DNA of 64,000 bases, from positions 97,086,091 to 97,150,090 of the forward strand of contig NC_132878.1 of NCBI RefSeq assembly GCF_030463535.1. Reading direction: 5' to 3'. Under the pieces are notes generated by a model, which saw nothing but the letters and a program-made list of their open reading frames with translations, had not been told where the DNA came from and ran no database searches. Every line of letters starts with the position of its first letter. The first letter of the stretch is position 1. Below, piece after piece: positions 33,312 through 47,900 of the stretch. A program made the position numbers and the translations under genes. The DNA is from Salminus brasiliensis (Eukaryota > Chordata > Actinopteri > Characiformes > Bryconidae).

Positions 33312-33860
33312 GTGTAAACGAGCGCCCCGCGTGGGCACGAGCAGACGCGCAGGACGTGCAGGCAGCGCGAGCTCCTCTTTACCCTCTCTCTGTCAGTGAG
33401 CAGGTAAAGCAACCTTTACCTTCATTCCTTTAATCCCTTTACCTCTTCAAAGCAGCTTACTGTCTTTGAACTTGTGAGTCACGTGTGTTTGTTGTGCGTG
33501 ACGTCACTGCAGCTCTTCTTTTTTTAGGGGGGTCAGGGTGCATTCCAGTTGAGTACTAATTAGTAATCCGGGCTAGTATTTGAGTATGAAGTATGTCATA
33601 TAGATAAAAGTGTGAAATTGCACGGCACTGCGGGCTTGTTTGCCGGCTCACTGGCTGACTGGCTGGCTGACTGACTAACTGACTGACTAGCTCACTGGCT
33701 GACTGGCTGGCTGACTGGCTGGCTGACTGACTGACTAGCTCACTGGCTGACTGGCTGGCTCACTGGCTGACTGGCTGGCTGACTGACTGACTAGCTCACT
33801 AATTCTAGCGCTAATTTTCTTCTCTCTCTGAATTTGTTGAGGCCTCAAACCCTGGGAGCC
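33312..33860 (+). promoter_or_regulatory. 5' untranslated exon and intron, first ASTE1-like gene
   Basis: A noncoding exon ends at 33403 (GAGCAG then GTAAAG) and the next exon begins at 33842 after TTGTTGAG. Sequence just downstream of the ISREs (GAGCGCCCCGCGTGGGCACG) is conserved with the second gene, supporting a shared promoter. The intron includes a GGCTGACTGACTGACTAGCT minisatellite at about 33650-33800. Confidence 0.6.
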
Positions 33861-36800
33861 ATGGAGGACTATGATCTGAAGATCTACATCAGCAGCCACA
33901 AGCATGTCCTGAAGAAAAAACACTTCCGAGACAGCAAGCTGGTAATCGATGGATGCAATTTGTACCACACACTTTATTTCACATCGGGCTTGGATCAGGA
34001 GCACGGGGGCGAATACGCCGATTTTGAGGCAGTGGTTTGTCGCTTCTTTCAGAACCTTAAAGAGTGCAGCATCAAGCCTTACGTTGTGCTGGACGGAGGG
34101 GACGACGTCCATGATAAGAACATCCACGCCACCAAGAACCGAGCTGAAGGCAGGATTAAAAAGGCTCACGCCTTGTCTGTAGGACGTCCACGCAAGGTCC
34201 TGCCTGTCCTCGTCAAGGACGTGTTCAAGCAGATCCTCAGGAAGCTCGAGGTGCCGTTCGTTCAGTGCGTAGCCGAGGCCGCCTGGGAGGCCGCTGCTTT
34301 GGCCAACGAGTGGAACTGTCCGGTCCTGTCCAACAAAACCGACTTCTACTTTTTCGACATCAAGGGAGGGTTCTTACCGCTTTATCGCTTCCAGTGGAAC
34401 AAGCTGGCCTTGGTGAAGAAATCGGACAAGAAATTCATTCCGGCCAAAGTGTTTTCGCTGGACCGTCTGTGCACCAGATTAAACCTCATGAGCAAACATC
34501 TCCTCCCTGTTTTCGCCACCATCCTGAGCAACCACATTGACCTGGACAAGGGAATGCTCCCGTCCCCGAAGTCCTCAGAAAGCAATTCTATCGATGGCTT
34601 GCTTAGATGGTTGTCCCGATTTAAAGTCCCAGAAGATGCCATTCATGCCCTCCTGAGCCACATTAAGAACCCAGAGGATTCAGGTGCAGTCCTCAAAGTC
34701 CTCACTCAGGGCCTGGAGGGGTACAGGCTCACTCCCAGCTCCATAGCTCAGTTCTTCATAAGTGGAAAACCACCCCCAAGCCCTTCACCGTGTCTGCCGG
34801 AGTGGGCTCTTCAGCATTTGGCCAAGGGCAAGCTCAGCACCATCATTGTTGATGTCCTAGCAGAGCAGAGGACCATTCTCAGCTTCCCAGTGGAGAATTT
34901 CAGACAGTGCAGCAGCAATCTGACCTCCCGGCCCATACGGCAGGCGATTTACGGCCTACTGCTGAGCACGAGGCCTGGTGCAGAGGTGGAGGAGTACGAC
35001 AGGCAGGGGCTGAAGCTAACCAGCTCCAGGGTTGAAGCTGTTCTGCCAAGCAAGACCACTCCTAACCTTCAGCTGGAGACCCTGTGGAAGGTAAAACAGT
35101 GCTGATTTGGAACTAGTGCCATCGTTTGTTATGTTATGTTTATGAAGGTGATCAAGGCTGAGATACTAGGCTAATGCTAATGTTGCTAACAAACACTGGA
35201 CTTGGAGATTGTGCCTATCTCTGGTTAGTTGATTTGCAGCCCAAACAGCATGGCCAGACCTTATTTTAACATTTAACTAAACAGTGTGAGGTAATACAGT
35301 ACATTCACTTAATAGACAAAAGTATTTGGACACCTGCTCATTCATTCATTCTTCTGAAATCAAGGGGATTAAAAGAGCTGATCCTGCTTCTGTTGGAGTA
35401 ACTCTCTCTAAGGTCTACTGATTTTGGAGGAGGAGCATTGCTATGAGGATTTGATTGCACAAGAGCATTCGTGAGGTCAAGATGTTGGATGATCACCACC
35501 CCAGCTCATCCCAAAAGTACTGGATGGAGCTCCACCACCATCATTCCAGAGAACACAGCTCTTCCACTGCTCCACAGCTCAAAGAAACCCCTCTAGTCCA
35601 GTAATGGGTGCAACTTAAAGTAGCTAAATGCATTCATTAGAAGGAGTGTCCAGAAATATTTGGACATTTAGTGCATATTAGTGCTGTCTTTCATTATGGT
35701 CTGTGAAGATGACTATACTTTATAGTTTTTAGCTTATTACATCCACCTACTTTGCTGTCCACCACCCAAAACTATTCAGGCAAGTGCAGCTCTGTGACCC
35801 CTGATGTAGACCTAGAGCTAAAACAGCTTACCGTGGCATCACCAAAATAATATCTGGTCAGCAGTGGTCCGATAGGGGTCTTTACAGTGGAGCTGAATAG
35901 AAGAAAGCGTTGGTCGCCATGACTACCACACAGATACAGCCCATAATTTATCTCCTATCCAAACCCACCAGTGCAGCTACACGAGTCTTCTGAGTTTTAT
36001 ATGGAATGATGATGATGATGATGATGGTGGTAAAATAGTGAAGAATAGAGAATCTGAACTAATGCAGTTCTCTTTAGGGACTACTTTCTGTAGCTGCACT
36101 ACACCCTGCAGCATGTATCCCTCCACCATTTTAATGATCTGGTTCTAAAAGCAGGTTCTAGAGCCGAACTCTTCTCAGAACTCTGGTAGAACCGTGTCTC
36201 CGGCATCAGGCAGCGTCTTCATCACCATTAGGTGAAGAACTTTCTGTGAGGAGCTTTTATTAGAGCTTCAGACGTCTGCTTCCCTTCACCTCCACTGGGT
36301 CAGGTGTGTTTCTTCATCTTGTAGACCCCGTGGCACTGGCGGCAGCAGGTTTTCTTGGACGCTTTGTGTGCCTCTCAGGCTCCTGACCGGCTCCTCGTCC
36401 CTCCCAGTCTGCAGCTGGCCGTCTACGTCACATGCTACTGGCTGAAACATGCACAGCCAGAGCCCAGACCAGAATTCTTCTGGGCCTTGCTGGTCGGCCT
36501 GGTCTACGGAGAGCTGTCCAGAGATCCGGTCACACAGAGAGGTGAGAGGTCCTTATGCAAGCATTAATAAATCGTGGTTAAGGCATTAGATGAGGGCTGA
36601 GGAACGGAGGGCCCTGATAGAACCTACCAGTTAACAGGTGAGTTGGGTCAGGTGTGCTCGAGCAGAAAAAGTCCAGTCCCAGTAAACTAATCCAGTTCCA
36701 GTAGGGTTTACCCATTTTCACATCATGACCCCACACAAGCAAACGTCCACCTTGCCTTCCTGGACACATCTGATTGGTATTTGACCATCTTCATCTCTCC

Positions 36801-37554
36801 TGGTTTTTAGGGGCGGTGCCGAAAAGGCTTAAGAACCTGAAGAGCCGGGGCGAGCAGACCCCTCTGGACCTGGAGGCGGCTCACGCTTTCAGCCAGTGGC
36901 AGGGCAGCCTGAGGGACAGTATCTGCCTCAACCAGCTGCTGGCCAATCTGGTTCCTGAGCCTGAGTATGCATGGTAAACACTGTAACCTCAGTGTACACA
37001 CAGTTACGCATTCACACACACATACATTTACACACACAGTTACACACACTCATACTTACACACACTCACACACACATAGTGGTTACGGAGTAATTCAGCA
37101 CACATTCCCTGTGTCTTTTCCCCCTTGGTTGTCCAGGCTGTACGAGGGCGTGTTGCTGCACGGTGCAGTCGGGGAGCTGAAGAAGGGCGTCGCTCCGGAG
37201 TCCCTCCTGGCCGGAGTCCCTCAGGCCCCGCAGCTCTACCAGCAGCTGAAGGAAGCAGTGGAGCACGAGCTGGACGATGAGATGAGGATGAGGTTCGGCG
37301 CCAGCAGCGGAAGGCCGAGCGAACGGCCTACGCTTGAGGGGTGCGCGGCCGACCTGAGCGACATGTTCGAGCAGCTGATGGACAGGGAAGAGGAGGATGA
37401 TGAAGATCCACAGCACAGAAGGAGGAAGAGCAAGGGCTGTCACCTTGACGACAGGATCTACGGGCAAACCTGCAGCATCCGCACGAGACTGCGGAGCAGA
37501 ACCCGCAAATTATATCCCAGAGAAAAGAAATCTGAGCAGTCCCACTGGGAGTAA
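33861..37554 (+). CDS. aste1: Protein asteroid homologue 1-like, paralogue A (degenerate active site)
   Basis: Four coding exons, 33861-35090, 36325-36541, 36811-36973 and 37137-37554 (phases 0, 1, 2), give 675 residues. The N-terminal two thirds is the XPG-N/XPG-I nuclease fold of the FEN superfamily, as in human ASTE1: KLVIDG, YVVLDGGDD, VPFVQCVAEA and WNCPVLSN. The C-terminal part, with LVPPSLQLAVYVTCYWL, AAHAFSQWQ and LLANLVPEPEYAW, is also ASTE1-like. Asp30, Asp78, Glu139 and Asp161 remain. The second acid of the EAD motif is Ala141, the first Asp of DSD is Lys159 and the GND aspartate is His225. The Met-Gly start needed for the FEN-type N-terminus is replaced by MEDYD. The frame and all splice sites are intact, so it may be a non-catalytic paralogue rather than a pseudogene. 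It ends in acidic and basic low-complexity sequence. Confidence 0.88.
35301..35675 (+). mobile_element. Short Tc1-like MITE in ASTE1-like A intron 1
   Basis: The left end TAGACAAAAGTATTTGGACA (35332-35351) is mirrored by GTCCAGAAATATTTGGACAT at the right end. The interior CCACCACCATCATTCCAGAG is shared with the other copies. Confidence 0.8.
36006..36297. repeat. Second arm of the long-range inverted duplication
   Basis: A (ATG)n run followed by GCAGCATGTATCCCTCCACC and CCATTAGGTGAAGAACTTTC forms the reverse complement of 21306-21640. It ends about 25 bp before exon 2 of ASTE1-like A. Confidence 0.85.
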
Positions 37555-37774
37555 ACTGACCGACTGACCGAACCTCCAGACACGTCTGAACTGTTTGGTT
37601 TGGGTTGTTTTGATGTTTTTGATTTACTTAATTAATTAGTAATTAATGACTAATTACTTAATGAATTATTCCTTCAAATGTGTAGAATCAGAACCAGCTG
37701 CAGATGATCAGCACAAGGTTCGAAAGGATTCTGGAGAAGGGTGGAGATGCAGAGGAGTCTGGGAAGGATCTCAG

Positions 37775-38165
37775 GGATGGGGCTTCCTAAGGTGCTGCCA
37801 CTATGGCCCAATAATCGCTGGTTCAACTCCTGGGTCGTACTGCCTGCCATCAGCAGCAGCAGCAGCCGGAGCCTGAGAGAGCACAGTAGGCCTCGCACCC
37901 TCCCTCGCAACCTCACTCCTCCCACAGCACTTCAGTGGGTACCTGGGTACCCGGCACTTTCCTCAGAGAGTGCTCATTGGCTGCCTGGTGGTGTCGCATC
38001 GGCAGCAATTGGAAAAGAGGTGGTGGCTGGCTGTGCATGTGGCAGTCCTCCCAGTGCTCCCAGTGCTCCCAGTGTTGGGAGTAATACACGTGAGGGAGTG
38101 AACACTAACTAGTGGGATGGGTTATTGGCTATAATCTAAAATTAGGGTGAAAAATTGGGTTAAAG
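37775..38165 (+). mobile_element. tRNA-derived SINE, plus orientation
   Basis: The head GTGCTGCCACTATGGCCCAA is followed by the B-box-like CTGGTTCAACTCCTGG, then a body with TGGTGTCGCATCGGCAGCAA. The same head occurs as reverse complement at 59505-59545. Confidence 0.65.
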
Positions 38166-38175
38166 AATATACACA

Positions 38176-39530
<1,355 letters not shown>

Positions 39531-40030
39531 TATATATATATATAAAGAGAAAATCAGACGCCCCCCTGTCTGCTGAATCTCTGGATCAGACCCTCCTAGA
39601 GCAGAGCAGAACCTTCAGGAAGCTCTCACCACAGCACCTGCCATCAGAAGGAGACACACACATCTAAAAGCCATCAAAGCAAAGCTGTTATTATTATTAT
39701 TAATTTTTAATAAATACTTTGACTAATTATTGTTCTAATGAGGACCAGATCTGCAGATGTTTACATGCATCACATGACTGTGTAAGTACAGAGCTTTAGA
39801 AGGGAGACCTTTACATCTGTCCTGCATTCATTTAATTAATTTATTAATTAATTAATTTATTAATTAATTAATCCGAGAAATGCAGTGGATCAGTTTTCAA
39901 TTGTATTAAATATTTAAAATTAATAAACGGTACTGTCCGCCCAGGCTGTGGGCTTACATCCAGTCCTCTGCAGTTTCTTACCTAAAGTTCTTGCTTTAAT
40001 CACATGTAAGCATGTGCAGCACTTTGGAAT
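39531..40030. other. Intergenic, AT-rich
   Basis: TA run, ATTA/ATTAATTA repeats at 39830-39875. No exon seen. Confidence 0.5.
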
Positions 40031-40598
40031 CATAAGGACAAAAGTATTGGGACATCTGCTCATTCATCGTTTCTTAGGAGTCTGTCTTGCTACTTTAGTT
40101 AGTTAGTGAGTAACTGTCTCTACTGTCCAGAGAAGAGGGCTTTCTACTAGATTCTGGAGCTTTTAGCATTGCTGTGAGGATTTGATTGATTGCATTCAGC
40201 AACAAGAGCGTTAGTGAGGTCAGGATGTTGAAAGATGATGATCCACCTCACCTCATCATCCCCAACTCATCCAAAAGTGCTGGATGGAGCTTCACCACCA
40301 CCATCATTCCAGAGAACACAGTTCCTCCACTACTCCACAGCTCCTCAATGCTGGGGGGCTTTATACCCCTCTACTAGCCCACGCCTGGCATTATTAGGCA
40401 GCATGGAGCCAATAGGGTCATGTTTATTGATCTGCTCCAGATGGTCCTATTCTATTGGCAGTACTTCTTCTCTACAGGGACTAGACAAGCTGTGTGTGTG
40501 TGTGCATTTGCACATCTGTGTCAGCAATGGGTGCAGCTTAAAGTAGCTGAATGCATTCATTAGAAGGGGTGTCCACAAACATTTGGACATGTTGTGTC
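40031..40598 (+). mobile_element. Short Tc1-like MITE
   Basis: The left end AAGGACAAAAGTATTGGGAC is mirrored by GTCCACAAACATTTGGACAT at the right end. The interior is shared with 2945-3240, including CTACAGGGACTAGAC and a GT run. Confidence 0.8.
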
Positions 40599-40857
40599 TC
40601 TTTAACTGCCTGGAGTCCAGTTCTTTGGTAGACCAGCTAAACCATCACACCTATACATACCCTCTATTGGTCAACCAGTGTGGGGTACCAGTATGGGGTA
40701 TGTTTTTAGCGTGGATGACCAGATGACCATTAAAACCAGACTGTATTCAACCAGTGTGACCAGTGTGACCAGTGTGAGCTGACCAGACTGCTGCTGCTGT
40801 TTTTCCAGCACTGTGAGTCAGTGTATACTGCTGTAGATAGAAACTCCCTGGTAACCA

Positions 40858-40860
<3 letters not shown>

Positions 40861-40906
<46 letters not shown>
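40861..40906. repeat. (CA)n microsatellite
   Basis: A pure CA run ends only a few bases upstream of the first ISRE of the second ASTE1-like promoter. Confidence 0.95.
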
Positions 40907-40908
<2 letters not shown>

Positions 40909-40911
40909 GTA

Positions 40912-40948
40912 GGTTTCGTTTTCCTCGTGACGCACAGTTTCGCTTTCC
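40912..40948 (+). promoter_or_regulatory. Paired ISRE motifs, second ASTE1-like gene
   Basis: GGTTTCGTTTTCC at 40912-40924 is one base off the consensus. AGTTTCGCTTTCC at 40936-40948 is a perfect match to AGTTTCNNTTTC. A CRE-like CGTGACGCAC lies between them at 40926-40935, as in the first gene. A TATTAAATAG sequence at about 40959-40968 could be a TATA box. Confidence 0.75.
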
Positions 40949-41044
40949 GCTCTGCGGGTATTAAATAGAGCGCCCCGCGCGGGCACGAGCAACAAGGGCA
41001 TGAGACGGACAGCGCGAGCTTCTCTACACTGTCTCACCTCACAG
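40949..41044 (+). promoter_or_regulatory. Core promoter and 5' noncoding exon, second ASTE1-like gene
   Basis: AGCGCCCCGCGCGGGCACGA follows the TATA-like sequence and is conserved with paralogue A. The noncoding exon ends at 41044 with CTCACAG then GTAAGT. The next exon begins at 44941 after TTGCTTAG and contains the ATG at 44962. Confidence 0.6.
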
Positions 41045-41270
41045 GTAAGTCCTTCTCCTTCTCACCTCGCAGCGCGGGCATGCACTTTCCTGCAGGACTG
41101 TGTGTGTGTGTGTGTGTTTTAAGGGGTTTGAACTGTGGCTTTGGGGGAAGAGGAACTCTCCTCTCTGCTACATAAACAGCTCATAACTGACTTATTACAT
41201 ATCAGCTATTATAGTTATACACACCTGTAACCACCGCATAACTCACTGTATCGTGTATACATTGTGTGTG

Positions 41271-41276
41271 TATGTG

Positions 41277-41323
<47 letters not shown>

Positions 41324-41486
41324 TACATATATATAGAGAGAGAGTATATATATATATATAGAGAGAGAGAGAGTACATATATATATATATATATAGAGAG
41401 AGTATATATATATATATAGAGAGAGAGAGAGTACATATATATATATAGAGAGAGAGTATATATATATATATAGAGAGAGAGAGTAC

Positions 41487-41517
<31 letters not shown>

Positions 41518-41560
41518 AAGAGAGAGTACATATATATAGAGAGAGTATGTATAATTATAA
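41271..41560. repeat. (TA)n/(GA)n compound microsatellite
   Basis: Alternating blocks of TATATA and GAGAGA separated by GTACATA or GTATATA. It lies in the 5' intron of the second ASTE1-like gene. Confidence 0.95.
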
Positions 41561-41631
41561 TGCCACTACTTAGTGCTACTATAGTGCCATCTCTCAGCCA
41601 ATCACATTACATCTATATATATATATACTCA

Positions 41632-41669
<38 letters not shown>

Positions 41670-41770
41670 GTATAATGTAGTAATATAGAAGTAATGTGAT
41701 TGGCTGAGAGATGGCATTTGGGCAACAACACCAGTCATAAAGTAGTGGCATTATAATCATACATTATTAT
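41561..41770. mobile_element. Hairpin MITE
   Basis: ATCTCTCAGCCAATCACATT (about 41588-41607) is the reverse complement of AATGTGATTGGCTGAGAGAT (about 41693-41712). Outer TAATGCCACTAC and GTAGTGGCATTA phrases also mirror each other. A TA/TC run sits at the loop. Confidence 0.7.
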
Positions 41771-42429
41771 TATTATTATTATTATCATCATCATTATTCA
41801 TGGTGTTAAAGGAGGCAGGGGTATGAAGGACAGAGTATGGAAACTTTTGATCAGGGTCATTATAATTTTAAAAAGATTAAAAAAATTATTGTTTGATAAT
41901 AAAGGGCTTGACCCACCCAACTTTCACTCACTCTCACTCACTCTCGCTCGCTCTCGCTCACTATTATTCACTGGAAAAATATCAAAAGGTCCCAGTCTAC
42001 CAGGGTATGTAAACTTACGAACACAAGTGTATGTGTATATAACCGTTTATATTTATATATTTATATGTATATATACTTTATAATAAGGATAATCTGATGA
42101 ATATGTATTATGGCAGTGCTTTGTTGTGGCTGCTGGTGTAGTAGCTAATCCTGTCTCAGTCCCACAGTGAGGACATTCAGTGTCACAGCAGCAGCAAAGG
42201 GAGAGCAAGACACTGTTAGTGAAAGCAGAGGAATTAGCAGTATATATATATATATATATATATTATAATATATAATCTTAACAACAATAATAATATATAA
42301 TAATAATATATAGAAACAATATAAATAATATTAATACGTCTTATTAATTAGATCTTATTTACAGATGATTGCACATTGACCCTTAATTATTGCACATTGT
42401 AATGTTACAGTGAAGGAGGTTTATATCCT

Positions 42430-42445
42430 GTAAGTGTGTAGAGCT

Positions 42446-42479
<34 letters not shown>

Positions 42480-42501
42480 GTGGGGGGGGGGGGGGGGGGG
42501 C
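42430..42501. repeat. (GT)n followed by a long G-run
   Basis: A GT run leads into a nearly pure G tract at about 42476-42500 on the plus strand. It lies in the 5' intron of the second ASTE1-like gene. Confidence 0.95.
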
Positions 42502-42738
42502 GGTCCGCTGGGTGCAGTGATGAAGGAAGGAAGAAAGAGGAAGTTTCTGTTCCCTCTTCTGTGTCTGTCATCATGATTTTAAAAACGGCAAAACGATTGT
42601 TTGATAATAAAGGGCTTTACCCAGCCCCTCTCTGACCCTCCCTCGCTCTCCCTCGCTCTCCATTATTCTCTGAATAAATATTACAAAATCACTAATTCTG
42701 CCAGGGTATGCAAACTTATGAGGACAACTATATATATA

Positions 42739-42774
<36 letters not shown>

Positions 42775-42834
42775 CACTCTGACCAAAGAGTGTATGTATG
42801 TGTGTGTGTGTATATACTCTGACCAGTATATACA

Positions 42835-42842
42835 CTCTGACC

Positions 42843-42928
<86 letters not shown>
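42835..42928. repeat. (GT)n/(TA)n microsatellite
   Basis: A TA run continues directly into the left end of the Tc1-like element. A matching TA run follows its right end at 44449-44508, so the element probably inserted into one TA array. Confidence 0.95.
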
Positions 42929-44519
<1,591 letters not shown>

Positions 44520-44523
<4 letters not shown>

Positions 44524-44870
44524 CCGTCTTGCATGAACTGTGCGTTTGAGATCCCCCCCCCCCAAAGTGGTCCCATGATATTGAGGTCAGGAGACGGAGA
44601 AGACCACTCCAGATCCTGCACTCTTTTTTAGCTGTAGCCCAGGACAGGTGACACCTGGTCTGACAGACACTCAGTGGACACTGAGCTGCTCTCTGTGAGC
44701 TGTTCCTCCTAAACTCTTCCACTGTTCAATAATAACACCACTCACAGCTGATGGAGGAAGATCTAGGAGGGAGGAAATTTCACCAGCTGACTTGTTGTTG
44801 GTGCAGCGGTGTCTCCTATTACATACAGAGTATTAGTGTCCCAATACTTTTGTCAATTATTCTACAGGAT
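44520..44870. mobile_element. Tc1-like element fragment
   Basis: It ends in GTGTCCCAATACTTTTGTCA and shares AATAACACCACTCACAGCTG with 12640-13026. A C-run lies near 44552-44563. Confidence 0.6.
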
Positions 44871-44961
44871 TTTATTGTGGTGAGAAAGTCATAATGACGG
44901 AGTCATTTGAACGAATCTCATGTTTTATTGTTTTGCTTAGAAGGTTTAGCAACTGGGAGCC

Positions 44962-47900
44962 ATGGGAGTCCAAGGGCTGACCTCCTACATTGAGAACAAC
45001 GACCTCCTGAAGAGCCGAGCTTTCCGAGAAAGCAAGCTTATAATCGACGGCTCCAACTTATACTACAACCTCTACTTCCGGTCCAGCCTGGATCAAGCAC
45101 ACGGGGGAGAATACGACGCCTTTAAAAAGGTGGTCAGTGATTTCTTCCGAAGCCTGGAACTCTGCCAAATTGAGCCTTACGTCGTGCTGGACGGAGGGGA
45201 CGACATCAGCGACAAAAAGTTCAAAACCCTGAAGAAGAGAGCTGAGGACCGGATTAAACGGACCAACGCTTTGTCCAGGGGTCGCTCTGGAGAGTCTCTG
45301 CCAGTGCTCATCAAGAACGTGTTCAGACAGATCCTCCGAAAGCTTGAGGTGCCGTTCATTCAGTGCATAGCCGAGGCCGACTGGGAGGCCGCCGCTCTGG
45401 CCAAAGAGTGGAACTGTCCAGTGCTGTCCAACGACAGCGACTTCTACATATTCAACATCAACGGATTCTTACCCATCGCTCACTTCGAGTGGAGAAGAGT
45501 GAGAACGCATAAGAAGAGCGGCAAACACTTCCTTCAGACCAAATGCTTTTCTGTGAACAACCTCTACGCCGCCTTCAACATAAAGCAGCAACTCCTCCCA
45601 ATTTTCGCCACCATACTGGGCAACGACTACGCCAACCTGGACAAACAACTGCTCCCCAACTGGAGCAAGTTCTCCCTTTGTCCTGGAGGAACCAGCCGCA
45701 TCGATGGCTTGCTCAGGTGGCTGTCCAAATGTCAGAGCCCAGATGAAGCCATTCGGAAAATTCTGAGCCACATCACGGACCCCAAGGATTCAGCAGTTGT
45801 CTACAAAGTCCTCACCCAGGGCCTGCAGGACTACAGGCTCACTCCCAGCTCCATAGCTCAGTTCTTCAGGAGCGGCGCTCCACAATGTAGGCTTCCGCCG
45901 CCCCTACAGCGCCTGCCGCAGTGGTTTCTGAAGGCCATGGCTGAGGGCAGGCTCAGCTCCATTCTCCTTGATGTCCTAACGCTGCACAGGGTCACCCTCA
46001 ACTTCGCGGTCCAGGATTTTAGTCTTGGCAGCAACAATCTGACCTCCAGACCCATAAGGCAGGTCATTTATGGCTTGATGCTGGCTCCAAGGAGGCGAAA
46101 CAACGCCGCCGCCGCTGCTGCACAGAGGGAGAGGTTTGAGGTGGAGGAGTACGACAGGCAGGGGCTCACGCTGACCAGCTCCAAGGTTGTCGCCATCCTG
46201 CCGAGACAAGTCATTCCAGACGTTCACCTGGAGACGCTGCTGGAGGTAATGTAGATGTGCAGTGGTGGTTAAGCTGGTTAGCCCCCCATTAATGCTACAG
46301 CAGTTTAGCCCCACCCTTTTAATAGAAAGCAGGTCAGCCCCACCTAGTCATTCTACAGCAGTTTAGCCCCACCCATTTAATAGAAAGCAGGTTAGCCACA
46401 CCCATTTGATAGAAAGCAGGTTAGCCCCACCCACTCATCCTACAGCACTTCAGCCCCACCCACTCATCCTAGAGCACTTCAGCCCCACTCTTTCTTCTAA
46501 CTGCAGTTTAGCCCCACCCACAGACCCCGCAGCTCTTTGGGCCTGCCCATGGAGTCCACGGACCCTGCAGCCCTTAAGTCCAACCCACGTATCCTGCAGC
46601 CCTTTAGCCCCGCCCATGCATCCTGCAGGAAATGAATTCAGTCTACAGCGGTTTACCGAACTAATTTACATATTATTTGTATATACAAGTTTGGGAAATG
46701 GTTGTTCAGGAATGAATTATGATTGTCTCTGAAAGTGCTCTCTTCTCTCCTAGGTGCCTCTCCACGTGCGGCAGCAGGTTTTCTTGGACGCTTTGTGTGC
46801 CTCTCAGGTTCCTGACCGGCTCCTCGTCCCTCCCAGTCTGCAGCTGGCCGTCTACGTCACATGCTACTGGCTGAAACATGCACAGCCAGAGCCCAGACCA
46901 GAATTCTTCGGGGCCTTGCTGGTCGGCCTGGTCTACGGAGAGCTGTCCAGAGATCTGGTCACTCAGAAAGGTGAAGATACTACGCCTGACCACAGCGCTC
47001 CATCAGAAGAGTAATACAGCTGCAGTGAGCCAAGTCAGGCTTAGGATCTGAAAACAATCAAACGTTTGGTGCAGAGGTTTTAATGTTTTAACCAACACCT
47101 GGTCAAAATGACCCAGACAGCACACCTGAAGTTTGACCAGACATACATTCCATTAATTTAGTTGTTTTTAGAGCATGCACCTGTGTCAGTTCACATAGTT
47201 TTGGTAAGGTCGAGGTCAGGACTCTGGGGAGGCTAGTCCAAGAGCTTGATGTTGGCCTGCTTTACGAATTTCACAACCACCTTCGATGGAATACTCAGCT
47301 GTGTCCTAGTTGAAACCGAAGTCCTGAATCCTGAAGTAGTCCACCTTGTGCAGTGCAGAAGGTCCACTGGCAGCAACATAGCCCCAGACCACTACTACCA
47401 CCACCATGCTTAACAGCTGCTACAGTGTTCTTGGAGTTGAAGGCCTCACCTTCACTCCTCCAGACATAATTCAGTTTTATTTTGTCATTATTATGATCCG
47501 GTGACGACCTGAGGAGGACTGGTCCATCTTTTGAGTCTTGGTTTCTCTCAAGGTTTCTTCCTCTCGACCTGAGGGAGGTTTTCCTGCCACTGTTGGCACT
47601 AGCTGCTCTAAAGAGGCTTGGACCAGAATCTCTGTAAAGCTGCTCTGTGACAACATTTGTTGTAAAAATCCTAAATAAATAAATAGATTGATTTTTTTAT
47701 TGATTGATTTTCGAGCAGGAGCTTCTTTCTTGAATGGCAGCATCATGGCAGGCCTCTGTCTTGGTGGTTCTTGGGTTGCTCCTGCCCATTCGAACCAATC
47801 TCCTCTTAGCTAGCTGAAGGTGACCATTTGTCTTGACCTTCGTCCACACCTTGGTAAAGTGGCGACCGCTCCCAATAACTTGTACATTTGCAGAGCAGTT

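Noticed and set aside
32374-33412. Minus-strand open frames of 273 and 332 codons
   Set aside because: They translate a 60-bp minisatellite into identical peptide repeats in two frames and have no domain or splice support.
41202-41531. Tyr/Ile/Leu/Ser repeat frames
   Set aside because: Translation of TA/GA microsatellites. The same applies to the frames at 8086-8313, 9502-9798 and 60658-61035.
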